Assembly: GCA_949316235.1 (NCBI GenBank)
Contig: OX438743.1
Location: forward strand, 41,075,242 to 41,139,241
DNA: 64,000 nucleotides
Direction of reading: 5' to 3'
Source of the DNA: Oegoconia quadripuncta
Lineage: Eukaryota; Arthropoda; Insecta; Lepidoptera; Autostichidae
Every line of letters begins with the position of its first letter. The stretch's first letter is position 1. Shown here piece by piece: positions 44,861-55,500 of the stretch. Below the pieces are notes generated by a model. It searched no databases. It worked only from the letters and a program-made list of their open reading frames with translations, and was not told the DNA's origin. The position numbers and the translations under genes are program-made.

Positions 44861-45950
44861 AAAATTGTTAATAAAATAAATGTAATAAACGTACGGTTTT
44901 TGTGACAGGTTCTGTTGAATACCTTTATCGGCTCTATAATTTGTATTTTGCATATTTTATATGGTTTACAGTAATCATGTTTCGTAAGGCAATTTTCACG
45001 TACCTACCTTATTATTTCAAAATGACTACGGAATTCTATTACGCGTGGTCAAATATGCACTTAACTGTTCTATTTAAGGTATAACTATAAAAAATACCGA
45101 GAGTCTCTCGAAAAGAAAATATGTTCCAAATAAACTATTTCCGAAACGGCTTAACTGATTTCCATAAAACTTAGCTATGAACCATCTCACAAATACCGGC
45201 TTTAGAAAATAAAAAAGAAAATAAAGAACAACTGTTTTCAAATCTACCCCACGAAACCACAGACACACATGCACACATACACAGACATAATATTTAGGCT
45301 TAAAAATTATAATACTCGTCTTTTTGCATCGCGGGTTGATAAAATATGATAAACAGTTCTAATGTCCGCCTCTATACTGTTATTATTATTTGTGTTGTAT
45401 AATAAAGTGTTTACAAAGAATCGGATCACATGTTTAACCTCTTCAATGGTTAAATACTACTTCTTAGGTAACATAGTATATTATCTTTTGTACAATACAA
45501 TACAATACAATACAATACAATACAATACAATACAATACAATACAATACAAATACTCTTTATTGCGCAAAATAATTTACAATAATTTTGATGATAACAATA
45601 ATGTAATTGTAAGTGATGATGTAAGTATTTGAGACTTGTAATGCAACATTATTTTTCAAGCGTTTAAAAATTCTCACATGCCAATTCACATAGTCGCGAC
45701 TATCGGGTCACATGCATGAGAGCAGGGTGTTACCACACGACCGGCATCCGGCAAATATGCTGACCGACCGTCTGTCACCCGCGAACTTACTTAATTGACT
45801 TGCTGGTTACGAGTATGTACTCTCCTTTATTACAATATGCTTTGCTTAAGCCAAAGGACATTGTACGGGCACAAATACGTATAGAGTGATATGCTTCTCA
45901 ATGTTTTAAATTAAAGATTATTATTTGGGTACACAATTAGGCCTTTGCTA
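44861..45950. other. Intergenic region between the two genes
   Basis: AT-rich. It contains the pentanucleotide repeat and an interspersed-repeat remnant at 45100-45320 ('ccgaaacggcttaactgatt'). No exon is recognised. Confidence 0.5.
45492..45548. repeat. (ATACA)n microsatellite
   Basis: Eleven or more uninterrupted pentanucleotide units, just before a fragment 'actctttattgcgcaaaata' that looks like the reverse complement of a retroelement 3' end. The array may have grown from that element's tail. Confidence 0.92.
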
Positions 45951-45954
45951 TTCG

Positions 45955-46140
45955 ATTTCGATTAGCGAAGTTAAGCAATGTCTGGCGCGGTCAGCCCTTG
46001 GATGGGTGACCACTAGTGGCATTTTAATACGAGTGTTTCCGTGCTTCGGACGGCACATTAAATTGTCGGTCCCGGTTGCTTTAATTGAAGGCAGTCGTTA
46101 AGCCAAGTCCGTGGCCTATACAGGGGCGGTCAGGTGATCA
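45955..46140 (+). mobile_element. 5S rRNA-derived SINE, best copy
   Basis: 'cgaagttaagcaatgtctgg', 'cgcggtcagcccttggatgg' and 'gtgacc' correspond to the 5S rRNA internal promoter. The 3' body has 'gtcggtcccggttgctttaa' and 'gccaagtccgtggcctat'. Confidence 0.85.
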
Positions 46141-46256
46141 CTAGTTTGATACAAATCTACCATTCCCACCGAGCACGTGTGGTGAATAGCCCATAGCCTC
46201 ATAGATCATTAAGAGGAGGAGCGATATAAATATTTAAATTTTTTTTTACGGACATT

Positions 46257-46478
46257 TAAAATCAAAAAAAAACCCCCTGGCTAGCTACCACCATTTTATC
46301 TAAATCTGCCGCCAAGCAGCAAGTTAATAGCATTGTTGTGTTCCAGTTGTCAGAGATAAGATAGCCAGTCCCCCAAACGTGTTGGGGTTTCCGGGCCAGT
46401 ACGCTTCCACCTTCGACCTCATCTTCACTTAACATCAGGTGTGAGTGAGGTCAAGTACGAAAACGTCGTGCATAAAAA
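46257..46478 (+). mobile_element. SINE-C, head missing
   Basis: From 'ctggctagctaccaccattt' to 'gtcaagtacgaaaacgtcgt' plus tail. Confidence 0.85.
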
Positions 46479-46698
46479 GAAGGGTAATGTATTCAACTCG
46501 TCTCTATGTATCTGACAAATAAGTTGTCAGATTCATATAAGTCCCGGGAGTGTCATAAGTATATGACGTCGTAATCAATTGGTACAATATTGCGGACGTT
46601 AGTATCCTTTTTGTCACTCTTGTCCACCAATAATACCAGCACTTTATCGAGATGGGCATCAAAAAACAAAATAAAAAAAAATGCATTATGGTTTAAAT

Positions 46699-46704
46699 TT
46701 TATT
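46699..46704 (-). terminator. Polyadenylation signal of the FABP gene
   Basis: AATAAA on the minus strand, 41 bp past the TAA stop codon. It is the only perfect hexamer in the first 60 bp downstream. Confidence 0.7.
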
Positions 46705-46744
46705 TGAAATAAATATAATAAGTAAAATTGTATTGTTGTATAAC

Positions 46745-46798
46745 TTAAGCCTTATAAATTCTGCGAGCTACGCCGTCCCACACATTGTTGGATAATGT
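46745..46798 (-). CDS. FABP exon 4
   Basis: Acceptor 'tttttttcag' at 46799, phase 0. It encodes [17 protein letters not shown] and TAA, the last strand with the Arg-x-Tyr carboxylate-binding motif. Confidence 0.93.
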   Translation of the reverse strand, partial: TLSNNVWDGVARRIYKA

Positions 46799-49700
46799 CT
46801 GAAAAAAAATTAAAACTAGGTAAGTAAGGAACTGCATCGTTTGTACCTTCAGTTGGCGTCATAGTTTTTATACATAGACAGATAAAGCGTTTATTTGTTA
46901 TTCCAGTCACACACATACATTAATTTTGCAAGAATTTTTATAAAACTTATAATGTAGGTCTACAGAATATGTCTATTAGTAACTTATAACTAAAGCATAT
47001 GTGTGCTGCAGCAGGACAAATGGGTCACAGCTCAGTGTATGAGATTGTTCAAAGAACAAAACACTGATTTTCAGCTACATTGACACAATTTATGGGAGCA
47101 TATTACCCACAGAAATATATCGAAACATTTCCGTAATGCTGCCTATGCAATCCTCCATACCATTTATCATCATCATATCAACTGCAGGACGTCCGCTGTT
47201 GAACATAGGTCTTTCGCCATAGATTTCCTGCGTGGGTAGCATGACCACACGCGATATATATAGTCGTCGGAAGGTCCAGCTTAAGTAGACCCTCCGACAG
47301 ACCCTTTGGAATAACACCAGTGCCCGAAAGAATGAGGGGTACCACCGTTACCTCCCTCTGCTGCCACACTTGCCGAATCTCCACGGCAAGTTGCTCGTAT
47401 TTCCTCAGCTTTTCCTCGGTATACCCCTTCATGTTGTGTATGTTGGGTATACCGATGTCTTTTTTTTTTTTTTTTTTATATGAGAGGGCGGCAAACGAGC
47501 ATGCGGGTCACCTGATGGAAAGCAATCACCGCCGCCCATGGACACCCGCAACACCAAAAGGGTCACAGATACGTTGCCGGCCTTTGAAGAATGTGTCCAC
47601 CTCAGAATAAGTAGGGCAGCCTGAGCGATGAGGGATTCTCCAGCACTAATAGTGCTGGTACCCTCCTGGGGTACTAACTCTTTAAATACCGCTACCATTC
47701 TGGAGAGAGACTGGAAGGTGGGCCTCCGGCGCCCTCGCTCACCGGACGAAGCGCAGTGGCAAAATGCCATTACTCAGACGTCGGTCTTCTGCGAGAGGGT
47801 GGTACTTCCCCGGTCCAGCCGGCCCATTCATGCTGCAAGCTAATAGCTTACAGCGTGGCTCTACCACTATAACCTCTAGCAACCAAGTGGTGCTCCTCGT
47901 CCTGTCCACCAGTACAACATCAGGTCGCTTGTATGGCATAGGTCTGTCGATCAGGACGCATCTATCCCAATACAACTGGTGCATGCCATTGTCAAGTACT
48001 GACTTGGGTTGGTACTGCCAGTACGGCACCTCAGTTTCGGTGAGGAGGCCGTATTTGAGCGCCAAGGCTTGATGAACGACCTTGGCTACGTCGTTGTGGC
48101 GCTCAGTGTTTATTATTATTATTATTATCTACTTTTAATGCATTCTAAACGTTAACTTATTACCGTAACTAGTTCATCCCCGTTAAACTCTCGTTTGTAG
48201 GTGATGACCACGTTACTGTCGACGAAGTTTTGCACTTGAGTGATGGTGTTCCCTTCCACCGTGAACTTAGACTTCACCTGCAATCAAAAGTTTGTCATAA
48301 TAATCATCATAATCATTTATTGCTTTCCATGGTTACATAGGTCTTAATTTAAAACTAAGACCTTAATTAATTTAGGCTTCACACTTAGTTAAACATATCA
48401 CGAACGAAAAATTACATCGGTTCTTTGGAAAGAAAATGTATGATCGTTAGACCATTTGACATGCCAAGTAGTTACTTACGGCCTTGTCTAGAACTTTGTC
48501 ATCATACTCGACGCCACTTGTGAAGGGGAGCTCGTAATTGTTGGCCGCTGACCCACTAACCAGGGTGTAGGATTCTCCATTCTTCAGAAACTTGGTGGTT
48601 GGTTTCGATGTCAGGATTATCTGTCTATATGGCTCCGGGACCTCTGTGGAGGAATGTTCATGTTGAAGGGGTTGCTAACAAATCGGTATCAGAGTTCGTA
48701 TTGATATACGTAATAACCATATAATTATAAAAATTAAAAATCCCGACTGTGTGAAAAGCCAACTAAAAAGATAGAAACGCATCATCATCTGATTTAAGAG
48801 CCATGCTCTTGTCGGTGGAGATTTTTCCATATCTCTCTGCTCTCCGCCTTCCTCTTGACCTCCTGATACGACACGACGTTTAACTTCTCTATTACCTGCT
48901 GCATGTAGCTTATTCTATTCTATTTTAAACGCCTATGTGACTTAAAATCTCTCCACATGTCTGCTACATCTTACTTGTCATTTACAGTTTCACTATCTTT
49001 ATGATGTAATTTTATAATGACACTGTGAGAAATAATATTTGACAGAATAACTGCCTACTTCGCTCAACAGCTGAGCTTATCCATTCAGCTGGGCAATAGC
49101 GCTAGCGTACTAGGTACTATGCCTCACGGAAGCGAGTTGGACGGCGTATTTTTTCTATAAGATATAGGTATTTTTAATTGTGTTTTATAAATTTGTTGTT
49201 TCATGTACATACTTAATTAAATTGTATAATTATTATTATTACTCATAAATAGACCTTAGATTAGATAAAAAAAAAATATTGTAATCCATTTAAACAATCA
49301 TTGCATAGCTGCCAAACAATCTTAGTTGACATTTGTAAGGCAAGATTCAGAGGATTGGGCCACGCCGACGCCGTCCGGTCTATCCACTCGGCGCGCCAAT
49401 TTTGGGTGGAAACGATTTAGATCTTTAAATACTTTAGAATAAGGTCTTTTTTGAACCGTTTCATCTGATTTAGATTTTAGACAAAAGTTCTCGGCTGAGC
49501 CCTGTTAGAGTCAACAAGCTATTCACCATACATCATAATTATGAGTTTTGCAAAGGAAACCGTGATCTTGAATAAAATCAAGGTTTTCTTTCAGGCTCGA
49601 CGCGCATGTTTTATAAATAAAAATAGATAAATATCCTTGGACATACACACAGCGCCATCTAGTTCCACGGTAAGCAACTATAGGCTTGTGTTGTGGATAC

Positions 49701-50777
49701 CAGATGGTTGATATACTACATAAATACATTTTTTTTGTAAATAAATTATAAAATGAAAACATCCATAAGTCGGGTACACATGTCCGTATTCACCACACAA
49801 ACATACGCACCTAGCGGGATTCGAACTCGCGACCATTTGGTATAGTGGTCAGAGTTTCTAACCACCACACCAAACAGGTCGTCAATGTTTAGTCATTAGA
49901 AAGAGTAATGTATGCAGCAGCTATCCTACAACTCGTGTTGTAACGACCGCCTGTATCATGCACTTGCAAAAACTACTAATGTGAACATTTTACATTATAT
50001 CCGTATTCCGATTGGTTAATTTCCTTTTAAGGTTTGATAAAGTACTAAATCATAAATAAGTCAAGATGGTGTGTAATTCAATGATTTTGAAGGAACCAAA
50101 ATTACTTGACATTGGAAAGTGTCTAAGTACCGCACCATGTTGTTAAGTACTTAGCTACTTACAACAAACTTTTCAACTGCCATTGCCAAGTGCTTTTAGA
50201 GAACCATGGAGAAATTTTACTTCAACTGAAACTTACAAAGAAAAGAGTAATATATTTGTTTGTTTTGTATCACAGACTTTTAATTTTATGCACAAAGGGT
50301 TGGCACTTGACCTCAATCACACCTGATGTTAAGTGAAGATGAGGTCGAAGGTGGAAGCGTACTGACCCGGAAACCCCATCTTATTTGGGGGACTGGCTAT
50401 CTTATCTCTGATAACCGGAACACAACAACGCTATTAACATTGCTGTTTAGCGGCAGATTCAGATAAGATGGTGATAGATAGATAGCCAGGCGGGCATTTA
50501 ATATGCCAATACCACCAACCAAACCGAGTACTAAATATGTACCTCGCTGGGGATCGACCCCGTGACCTCTGAAACGTAAACCCAATGTTGTTTACATTGA
50601 GCCACGGAGGCGGTAGTGGTCACCTATCCAAGGACTGACCGCACCATACATTGCTTAACTTCGCTAACCCCAAACGAAGCGAATATGTGCAACCAACTCA
50701 CTAGATTTTAATGATTCAGCGAACTCCTCCACATTTTCTTGCCTGTCACACGTGTACACTTTTCCAAAGAAAGCCAT
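46745..50777 (-). CDS. Fatty-acid-binding protein (lipocalin/calycin superfamily), four exons
   Basis: Exons 50777-50702, 48643-48480, 48277-48164 and 46798-46745 join into a 135-residue protein, close to the usual 130-135. It starts [19 protein letters not shown] (first strand and helix). It continues with [31 protein letters not shown] and [18 protein letters not shown], strands typical of intracellular FABPs. The conserved basic ligand-binding positions are present: Arg109 ([10 protein letters not shown]) and Arg131-x-Tyr133 (RRIYKA). Members are cytosolic ten-strand beta-barrels that carry one long-chain fatty acid. In Lepidoptera they are abundant in midgut and fat body (family knowledge). 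All splice sites are GT/AG with matching phases. A TATA box and a GATA site lie upstream. Confidence 0.95.
46875..48080 (-). mobile_element. Degraded retroelement in FABP intron 3
   Basis: The minus-strand frames encode [20 protein letters not shown] and VIVVEP, then [20 protein letters not shown] and [20 protein letters not shown]. This is the PD-(D/E)xK-like tail found after the reverse transcriptase in several animal retroelements. A LINE-H end and other sequence (47440-47830) split the frame. The 3' part (46875-47080) resembles 5255-5440. Confidence 0.65.
47461..47590 (-). mobile_element. LINE-H 3' fragment nested in the retroelement
   Basis: Poly(T), 'gagagggcggcaaacgagca', to 'cgttgccggcctttgaag'. 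It lies inside the older retroelement frame. Confidence 0.8.
48164..48277 (-). CDS. FABP exon 3
   Basis: Acceptor 'tgattgcag' at 48278 and donor 'ACG|gtaata' at 48163, phase 0 both sides. It encodes [20 protein letters not shown] through FNGDELVT (residues 81-118), including Arg109. Confidence 0.95.
48480..48643 (-). CDS. FABP exon 2
   Basis: Acceptor 'cctccacag' at 48644 and donor 'GCC|gtaagt' at 48479. It completes Lys26 and encodes [20 protein letters not shown] through DDKVLDKA (residues 27-80). Confidence 0.95.
49613..49883 (-). mobile_element. SINE-A copy in FABP intron 1
   Basis: Full-length reverse complement: 'agcgccatctagttccacgg', B-box 'cgggattcgaactcgcgacc', head ending 'aacaggtcgtc'. 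It is in the same orientation as the gene. Confidence 0.92.
50284..50615 (-). mobile_element. SINE-C, full length, in FABP intron 1
   Basis: 'atgcacaaagggttggcact' to 'gagccacggaggcggt', with a small local duplication ('gatagatagata'). Confidence 0.92.
50616..50690 (-). mobile_element. 5S rRNA-derived SINE head fragment
   Basis: 'gtggtcacctatccaaggac', 'gaccgcaccatacattgct' and 'taacttcgctaac' are the reverse complement of the 5S control region. It abuts a SINE-C and ends about 10 bp from the FABP exon 1 donor. Confidence 0.75.
50702..50777 (-). CDS. FABP exon 1
   Basis: ATG in a good context (gagaaaaATGG), 25 codons plus one base, donor 'TCTA|gtgagt' at 50701. It encodes [20 protein letters not shown] and ESLKS. 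This ATG is chosen because MAF.GK is the usual family start. Confidence 0.95.
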
Positions 50778-50892
50778 TTTTCTCAGCCGTAACGAACAAC
50801 CACTGAATTTCAAGTAAAGTCACTTTGTGACAGTCACTCATATTTATCAATTAGTGTTGATTGATAGTGATTGAAAGCAAATGTAATGATCG

Positions 50893-50926
50893 ATGATAAG
50901 ATTGTCATAAATAAATATTTTATATA
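50893..50926 (-). promoter_or_regulatory. Candidate FABP promoter: TATA box and GATA site
   Basis: TATATAAA on the minus strand at 50926-50919, and TGATAAG (read on plus) at 50893-50899. GATA factors drive gut and fat-body genes in insects (established). Its use here is inferred. Confidence 0.45.
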
Positions 50927-51044
50927 GTAATAAATGGACAGTGAATTCCATTAGCAACAATTAGGTTACGTAAAGTGCCGCGTTTATAGCAGGTAAATGA
51001 ATTAAACTTTTTAACAAAAATAATAACCATATTCATAAAGTCTG

Positions 51045-51522
51045 GCTACCAACCAAATGACTGCACTCGATTCTGTGGAACGACGTGCCAAAAAACTCAT
51101 TGGTGACCATTCGATCACTGCTAAATTGCAGAGCCTCGAACACCGTCGCAAAGTCGCCTGTCTCTCAGTCTTTTACAGGATGCACTTCGGTGAGTGTGCG
51201 TTGGAATTACACGATCTTATTCCACCATCGCCATTTCATCTTCGGACTACTAGGCGCGGGGAGGGATTCCACCCGTATGTAGTTAACATACCGAACATTC
51301 ACACTAAGCGGTTCGACTCTTCATTCTTAATGCGAACAGCCAAGGCATAGAACTCCCTTCCGGCGTGAGTCTTTCCTGAATCCTACAACCTTGGGATCTT
51401 CAAAAGCAGGGTGAATAGGCATCTACTGAGATCGCGTGCTTCATCTTCGAGCACATCGTCACTTCCCATCAGGTGAGATTGTAGTCAAACGCGTAGGGTA
51501 TCCAGTTAACCATAAAAAAAAG
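51045..51522 (+). mobile_element. LINE-K reverse-transcriptase C-terminus and 3' end
   Basis: The frame 51057-51350 encodes [20 protein letters not shown] and RKVACLSVFYRMHFGECALE, the C-terminal region of Jockey/CR1-type reverse transcriptases. A stop follows, then the 3' end 'atctactgagatcgcgtgct' and an A-run. It is the longest 3' copy of this family here and lies upstream of the FABP promoter. Confidence 0.85.
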
Positions 51523-51860
51523 TGAAACATGGATAAAAATTATCGCCGAGTTTAATTTGAAATATTTAAAAAAAAATAGAAAACCCCCAAAAGAAAAGTT
51601 CAATCAAATTCAGAATTGTTTATTTCCGACACAGTAATCCATAAGATGTTCTTATGTTAGTACATAAAATTGTAATAGGGTCAATAATAATAATAATAAC
51701 AAATAATAAAAACAATAATATATCAAACACAATAATTATAATTTCATTAACATAATATAAAATAAACTAGGGGATAAGCCTCTGCCCCGAGCCACCCGAG
51801 CGAGCATCCACCATTCCGAGATACTGTTACTGTGACTATGATATAATCCAAATATAAGAT

Positions 51861-52446
51861 TTTTTTTTTTATAAGCGAGGTCGGCAAACGAGCATGCGGG
51901 TCACCTGATGGAAAGCAATCACCGCCGCCCATGGACACCCGCAACACCAAAAGGGTCACAGATGCGTTGCCGGCCTTTGAGGAAGGTGTAGGCTCGTTTC
52001 TTGAAGGTTCCAATGTCGTACTCGTTCGGGAATACCGCTGCCGGAAGTCCGTTCCACAGGGTAGTCGTACGTGGTAAGAAGTTTCTTGAGAAACGTACAG
52101 TGGTAGACTTCCACTCATCCAGGTGATGTGGATGGAAATTTAATTTTCGGCGAGAAGTGTATCGGTTAAATTGAGCAGCGGGTATTAGCTCGAACAGTTC
52201 TTCAGAACACTCCCCATGAAATATGCGATAGAGAATGCAGAGGGACGCGACGTCTCTTCGCAACGCCAGGGGATCCAGTCGGTCAGTGAGATTCTCTTGG
52301 CCGACAATTCGGACTGCGCGACGTTGAACGCGGTCAAAAGGAAGAAGCTGGTACTGAGGTGCCCAAGCCCATAGGTGAGAACAATACTCCTCCCTCATAT
52401 TTGGTTTAAGACTGGGGGTAAAAACTGTACAGCCACATCTGTGCAA
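51861..52446 (-). mobile_element. LINE-H reverse-transcriptase C-terminus and 3' end
   Basis: The minus-strand frame encodes [40 protein letters not shown] and [20 protein letters not shown]. This is the hallmark C-terminus of Jockey/CR1-like LINE polyproteins, with a stop, a 3' UTR and a poly(A) (poly(T) on plus). It is the longest of five copies, 5'-truncated at about 52446. Confidence 0.9.
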
Positions 52447-52878
52447 GTGAATTATGGCATCACGGGCTGGCGTGCAAGAAGAATAATCTTGCGCCAGGCC
52501 AATTTGATTGATGCGCTCCGGCGGGCTCTTGTCTTGGCGAATGTTTCGGCTATGTTAGAACCAAACGGAGTAGTTCGGTCGGATGGTAAGAGGCCCGATG
52601 GAGATTCACATGTGGCGTGGAGAGAGTTCCTCGCATGGGATGTGACTTGTGTGGACACGTTAACGCCATCCCATAAGCGTGGGCGTGGCCGCTGCGGGAG
52701 CGGAGTTAAAAAAATCGCGAAAGTACCGGGACCTCCAAGGAGGTACATGTTAGTGCCGGTTGGGTTCGAGATGATGCGACCCCAGGGTCCTAAGGCAAAA
52801 CGCCTGGTCTATGACCTGTTGGAGCGTCTCATCGAGGCTTCGTGTGACCGACCGCCGTGTGTGCGGGCGGTTTCCTAG
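52447..52878 (+). mobile_element. Retroelement tail-domain fragment (RPDG type)
   Basis: The plus-strand frame encodes VRSDGKRPDGDSHVAWREFL, AWDVTCVDTLTPSHKRG and YMLVPVGFEMMRPQGPKAKR. The order RPDG...WD.TC.DT...PSH...VP..FE resembles the terminal nuclease-like domain of several animal retroelements. It is open to a stop at 52876, with its 5' side cut by the LINE-H insertion. Confidence 0.65.
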
Positions 52879-52889
52879 CACAGAGAATA

Positions 52890-53850
52890 AGGCCCGTATT
52901 AATAAACCATTCTCAAGATTGAGAACAGTCTTGTGACCAGTCTCAAGTAAACGTGTTGATTAATAAACCTAACTTGAGACCTGAAACGCACGTGGATACT
53001 CAAGCAGTACTCACTTGAGAGGTGCACCGAGTTTCACGTATAAACGAAACTTAAGACTATCATTCATTCGCCGCTGAGGCGAATACTTGAGAAGTGATCT
53101 CAGTTGAGTAGACCTCTAGGTTGGTTTATAAATTAGCACGGAGGTTGAGATAGCGTCAACTTCTTAAGACGCATCTCGGGTGATAGCCTCAAGACTTGTA
53201 TTGAGATTGGTTTATTACCTTTAGGCGGACGCGAACACCGATCGGTGTCGGCGGTACACCCGACTTTCAACTCTCAATTGTAATGATTATAGAGTTCCAA
53301 TTCCTTTGGACTGTGTTTGAACTTGTTCTCTATTAAATTCCGCATCCAATAATGTGCGCCATGTCATGTTAGCTATGATATTTAGTCTGTATTTGCGAAA
53401 ATATTTTTTTTCTCTTTGGGTGGGAGTATAGGCATAGAATTCCAACTACTGTTTTTTATTAGAACAGGCTTAGGAACCTGGCCATAGAGCTTCCAATTCT
53501 CATCACAATTTATTGAATTACCCGTTTTTTTAAGAAAAACATGAAATAAATCTGTACTTTCCGTAAAAATACCAATTATATCGTGGATATAGGTATACCT
53601 ACATATTACAACTCGTAACATTTTTCTGATTTTTTGTATTATAGCTGTAGTAGTGTTCATTCATTATATCCATAGATAATATATTCCCGTAGCTATAGCT
53701 TTTCACAGATTACAAATACACCCAGTAGAAGAGTATCTATAAACGTTTTTAACACCGCAGGTATTTTCGAAAATTTGACAGGCGCGCCGAGATACTTGAC
53801 CCGCGGAATTATAAAAAGGAAAGAGAGGACATAGAGGTTAATACGGGCCT
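52890..53850. mobile_element. Inverted-repeat DNA element with TA duplication
   Basis: A perfect 13-bp inverted terminal repeat, AGGCCCGTATTAA, at 52890-52902 and 53838-53850. TA flanks both sides. Inside, a motif 'aataaacc' plus 'ctcaag/cttgag' recurs in both orientations (52902-53225). A minus-strand frame at 53382-53660 has no recognised domain. It could be a Tc1/mariner-type or other TA-inserting non-autonomous element. Confidence 0.65.
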
Positions 53851-54137
53851 TAGTGTCGCTATTCAGCGCGGGAATCTTCAAGACAAGACAAAAAGACAAA
53901 GAGAAGCTTGAAGACAAGATATTATTTGTGTCGATGCTTTATTAAAAACCTATGAAGGCAGGAGATGTACTTTTTTATATCCGAATTTTTTTTTGACGTT
54001 ATGATTCAAGATGTCCATAAATTATGAATTGGTATTTCATATTATGACGACATGTTTGTGAATTTGATAATAATGTGCCTGTTTTTATAGTTAGTTTTAA
54101 TAATGAAATCTGTGCAGTGTTGTTTATTATTCTTGTT

Positions 54138-54192
54138 TTTTTTTTTTGACCTCAATCACACCTGATGTTACGTGAAGATGAGGTCGAAGGTT
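54138..54192 (-). mobile_element. SINE-C tail fragment
   Basis: Poly(T), then 'gacctcaatcacacctgatg' to 'gatgaggtcgaaggt'. Confidence 0.75.
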
Positions 54193-54505
54193 GGACAGTA
54201 ATAATTATGTCAAACTTTATAATTGGCTTAATAATTAAAAAAAAAATCAGTAAATATATAATATATTATATTATATTAAGGATATGCTGTAAAGTTTGTT
54301 GAAAAAATAAATAAATAAATATTAAATAAATAACCTACATAAACAACTGTGTTAAAAGGTAAATACGGCTAAACGGATTACCATCAAATGTGGCTATGCG
54401 GCGAGTTTAGTCTTGGATATAATAAAAAAAATCTGGCCAAGTGCGTATCGGGCCACGCGCAGCGTAGGGTTCAGTACTTACGTACGTAAACTTAGAAGGG
54501 ACCTT

Positions 54506-54625
54506 TTTTTTTTAATATGAGAGGGCGGCCAACGAGCATGCGGGACACCTGATGGAAAGCAATCACCGCCACCCATGGACACCTGCAACACCAAAAGGGT
54601 CACAGATGCTTTGCCGGCCTTCATT
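54506..54625 (-). mobile_element. LINE-H 3' terminal fragment
   Basis: Poly(T), 'gagagggcggccaacgagca', ending at 'ctttgccggcctt'. Confidence 0.85.
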
Positions 54626-54935
54626 ATCTTACATTAGGAGAGGGCCTGACAACTTCGTTATTTGTACTACTGCAAGAATTTCTTCACTTATCCAAAACCA
54701 AGCGTTTAGTTGGAAGGGCCGAGGACACACCTTTAAAACAAAAATGGTCACTTTACAGCTTAATATTTCGCAAACGGATCCCTGAATCGAAATATTGAAC
54801 AAGATAACCTGTAATATTTTCGAAGTAGGTACCCATCTAAGGATATCCCACATGATAGGGTACAAAAATAAAAAAAAATCATCCCCAGGAGAGTAAAATG
54901 ATGATGATGATGCTTCCGACCGATTTCGGTCGATT

Positions 54936-55006
54936 TGAATCCTAATCGGTTTGGTGCTGGTGCGCTCGAAGATGGCTAACATAGCCTATCTTTGCGGTGA
55001 TCTAAG
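54936..55006 (-). mobile_element. LINE C2H2-tail scrap
   Basis: The minus strand encodes a remnant of YVSHLRAHQ.QTD, matching part of 55227-55490. It begins after the finger's cysteines, so it is a second, more truncated copy. Confidence 0.6.
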
Positions 55007-55226
55007 CGATGGGTGATATATGTTTCGCGGCGTTGTTTGTATCTATGTGTTTGTCCAGCCTTTGTACGGATGTATCTCAGTCAGTAATGCGCATGCGTTA
55101 AACCAGGTGACAGGTTCTAGCCTTGTTTGATGAAAATCGGTTAAGCCGTTTTGAAGAAATTATGGTTTTTAACATAGTTAGTTTGGCTTATCTGGATGAT
55201 ACAATCGTTTGTTATCTCGGGAGATT

Positions 55227-55500
55227 CTAACACCTGCGACCTGTTCGACTCCTATAATCGGTTTGGAGCTGGTGCGCTCGAAGATGGCTAACATAGTCGA
55301 TCTTTGCGGTGAACTCCCGTGCGCAATATGGGCACGTAAGCCCACCTTCCATGTGGTGATAATGAATGGCAGCGGGTGGACGGGTTTTCAGCTCGTCCTG
55401 TTTAACGTCGAGGTCAGCTTTACGCTGCTCCTCGAAATCGCTTACTCTCTTATGCACTACCTTGCGCCATTCAGGACGTTGTGCTGCCAAACCTTCCCTT
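55227..55500 (-). mobile_element. LINE ORF C-terminus with C2H2 zinc finger
   Basis: The minus-strand frame encodes RPEWRKVVHKRVSDFEEQRK and then CPYCAREFTAKIDYVSHLRA-H, a C-x2-C-x12-H-x3-H finger. Insect LINE polyproteins often end with 'DR..W......FE..R' plus such a finger, so this is read as a retrotransposon tail rather than a host factor. Confidence 0.6.

Noticed and set aside
45955..46140. Candidate 5S rRNA gene
   Set aside because: Only the internal-promoter part matches 5S rRNA. The flanks are the SINE body, and the copies are dispersed rather than in tandem.
53382..53917. Two minus-strand frames inside the TA-flanked element as a transposase
   Set aside because: I see neither a DDE/DDD catalytic motif nor a DNA-binding domain. 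They are probably chance frames in AT-rich sequence.
55227..55490. Host C2H2 zinc-finger gene
   Set aside because: A single finger following 'RPEWRKVV....FEEQR' fits the C-terminus of LINE polyproteins. A second truncated copy lies 300 bp away.
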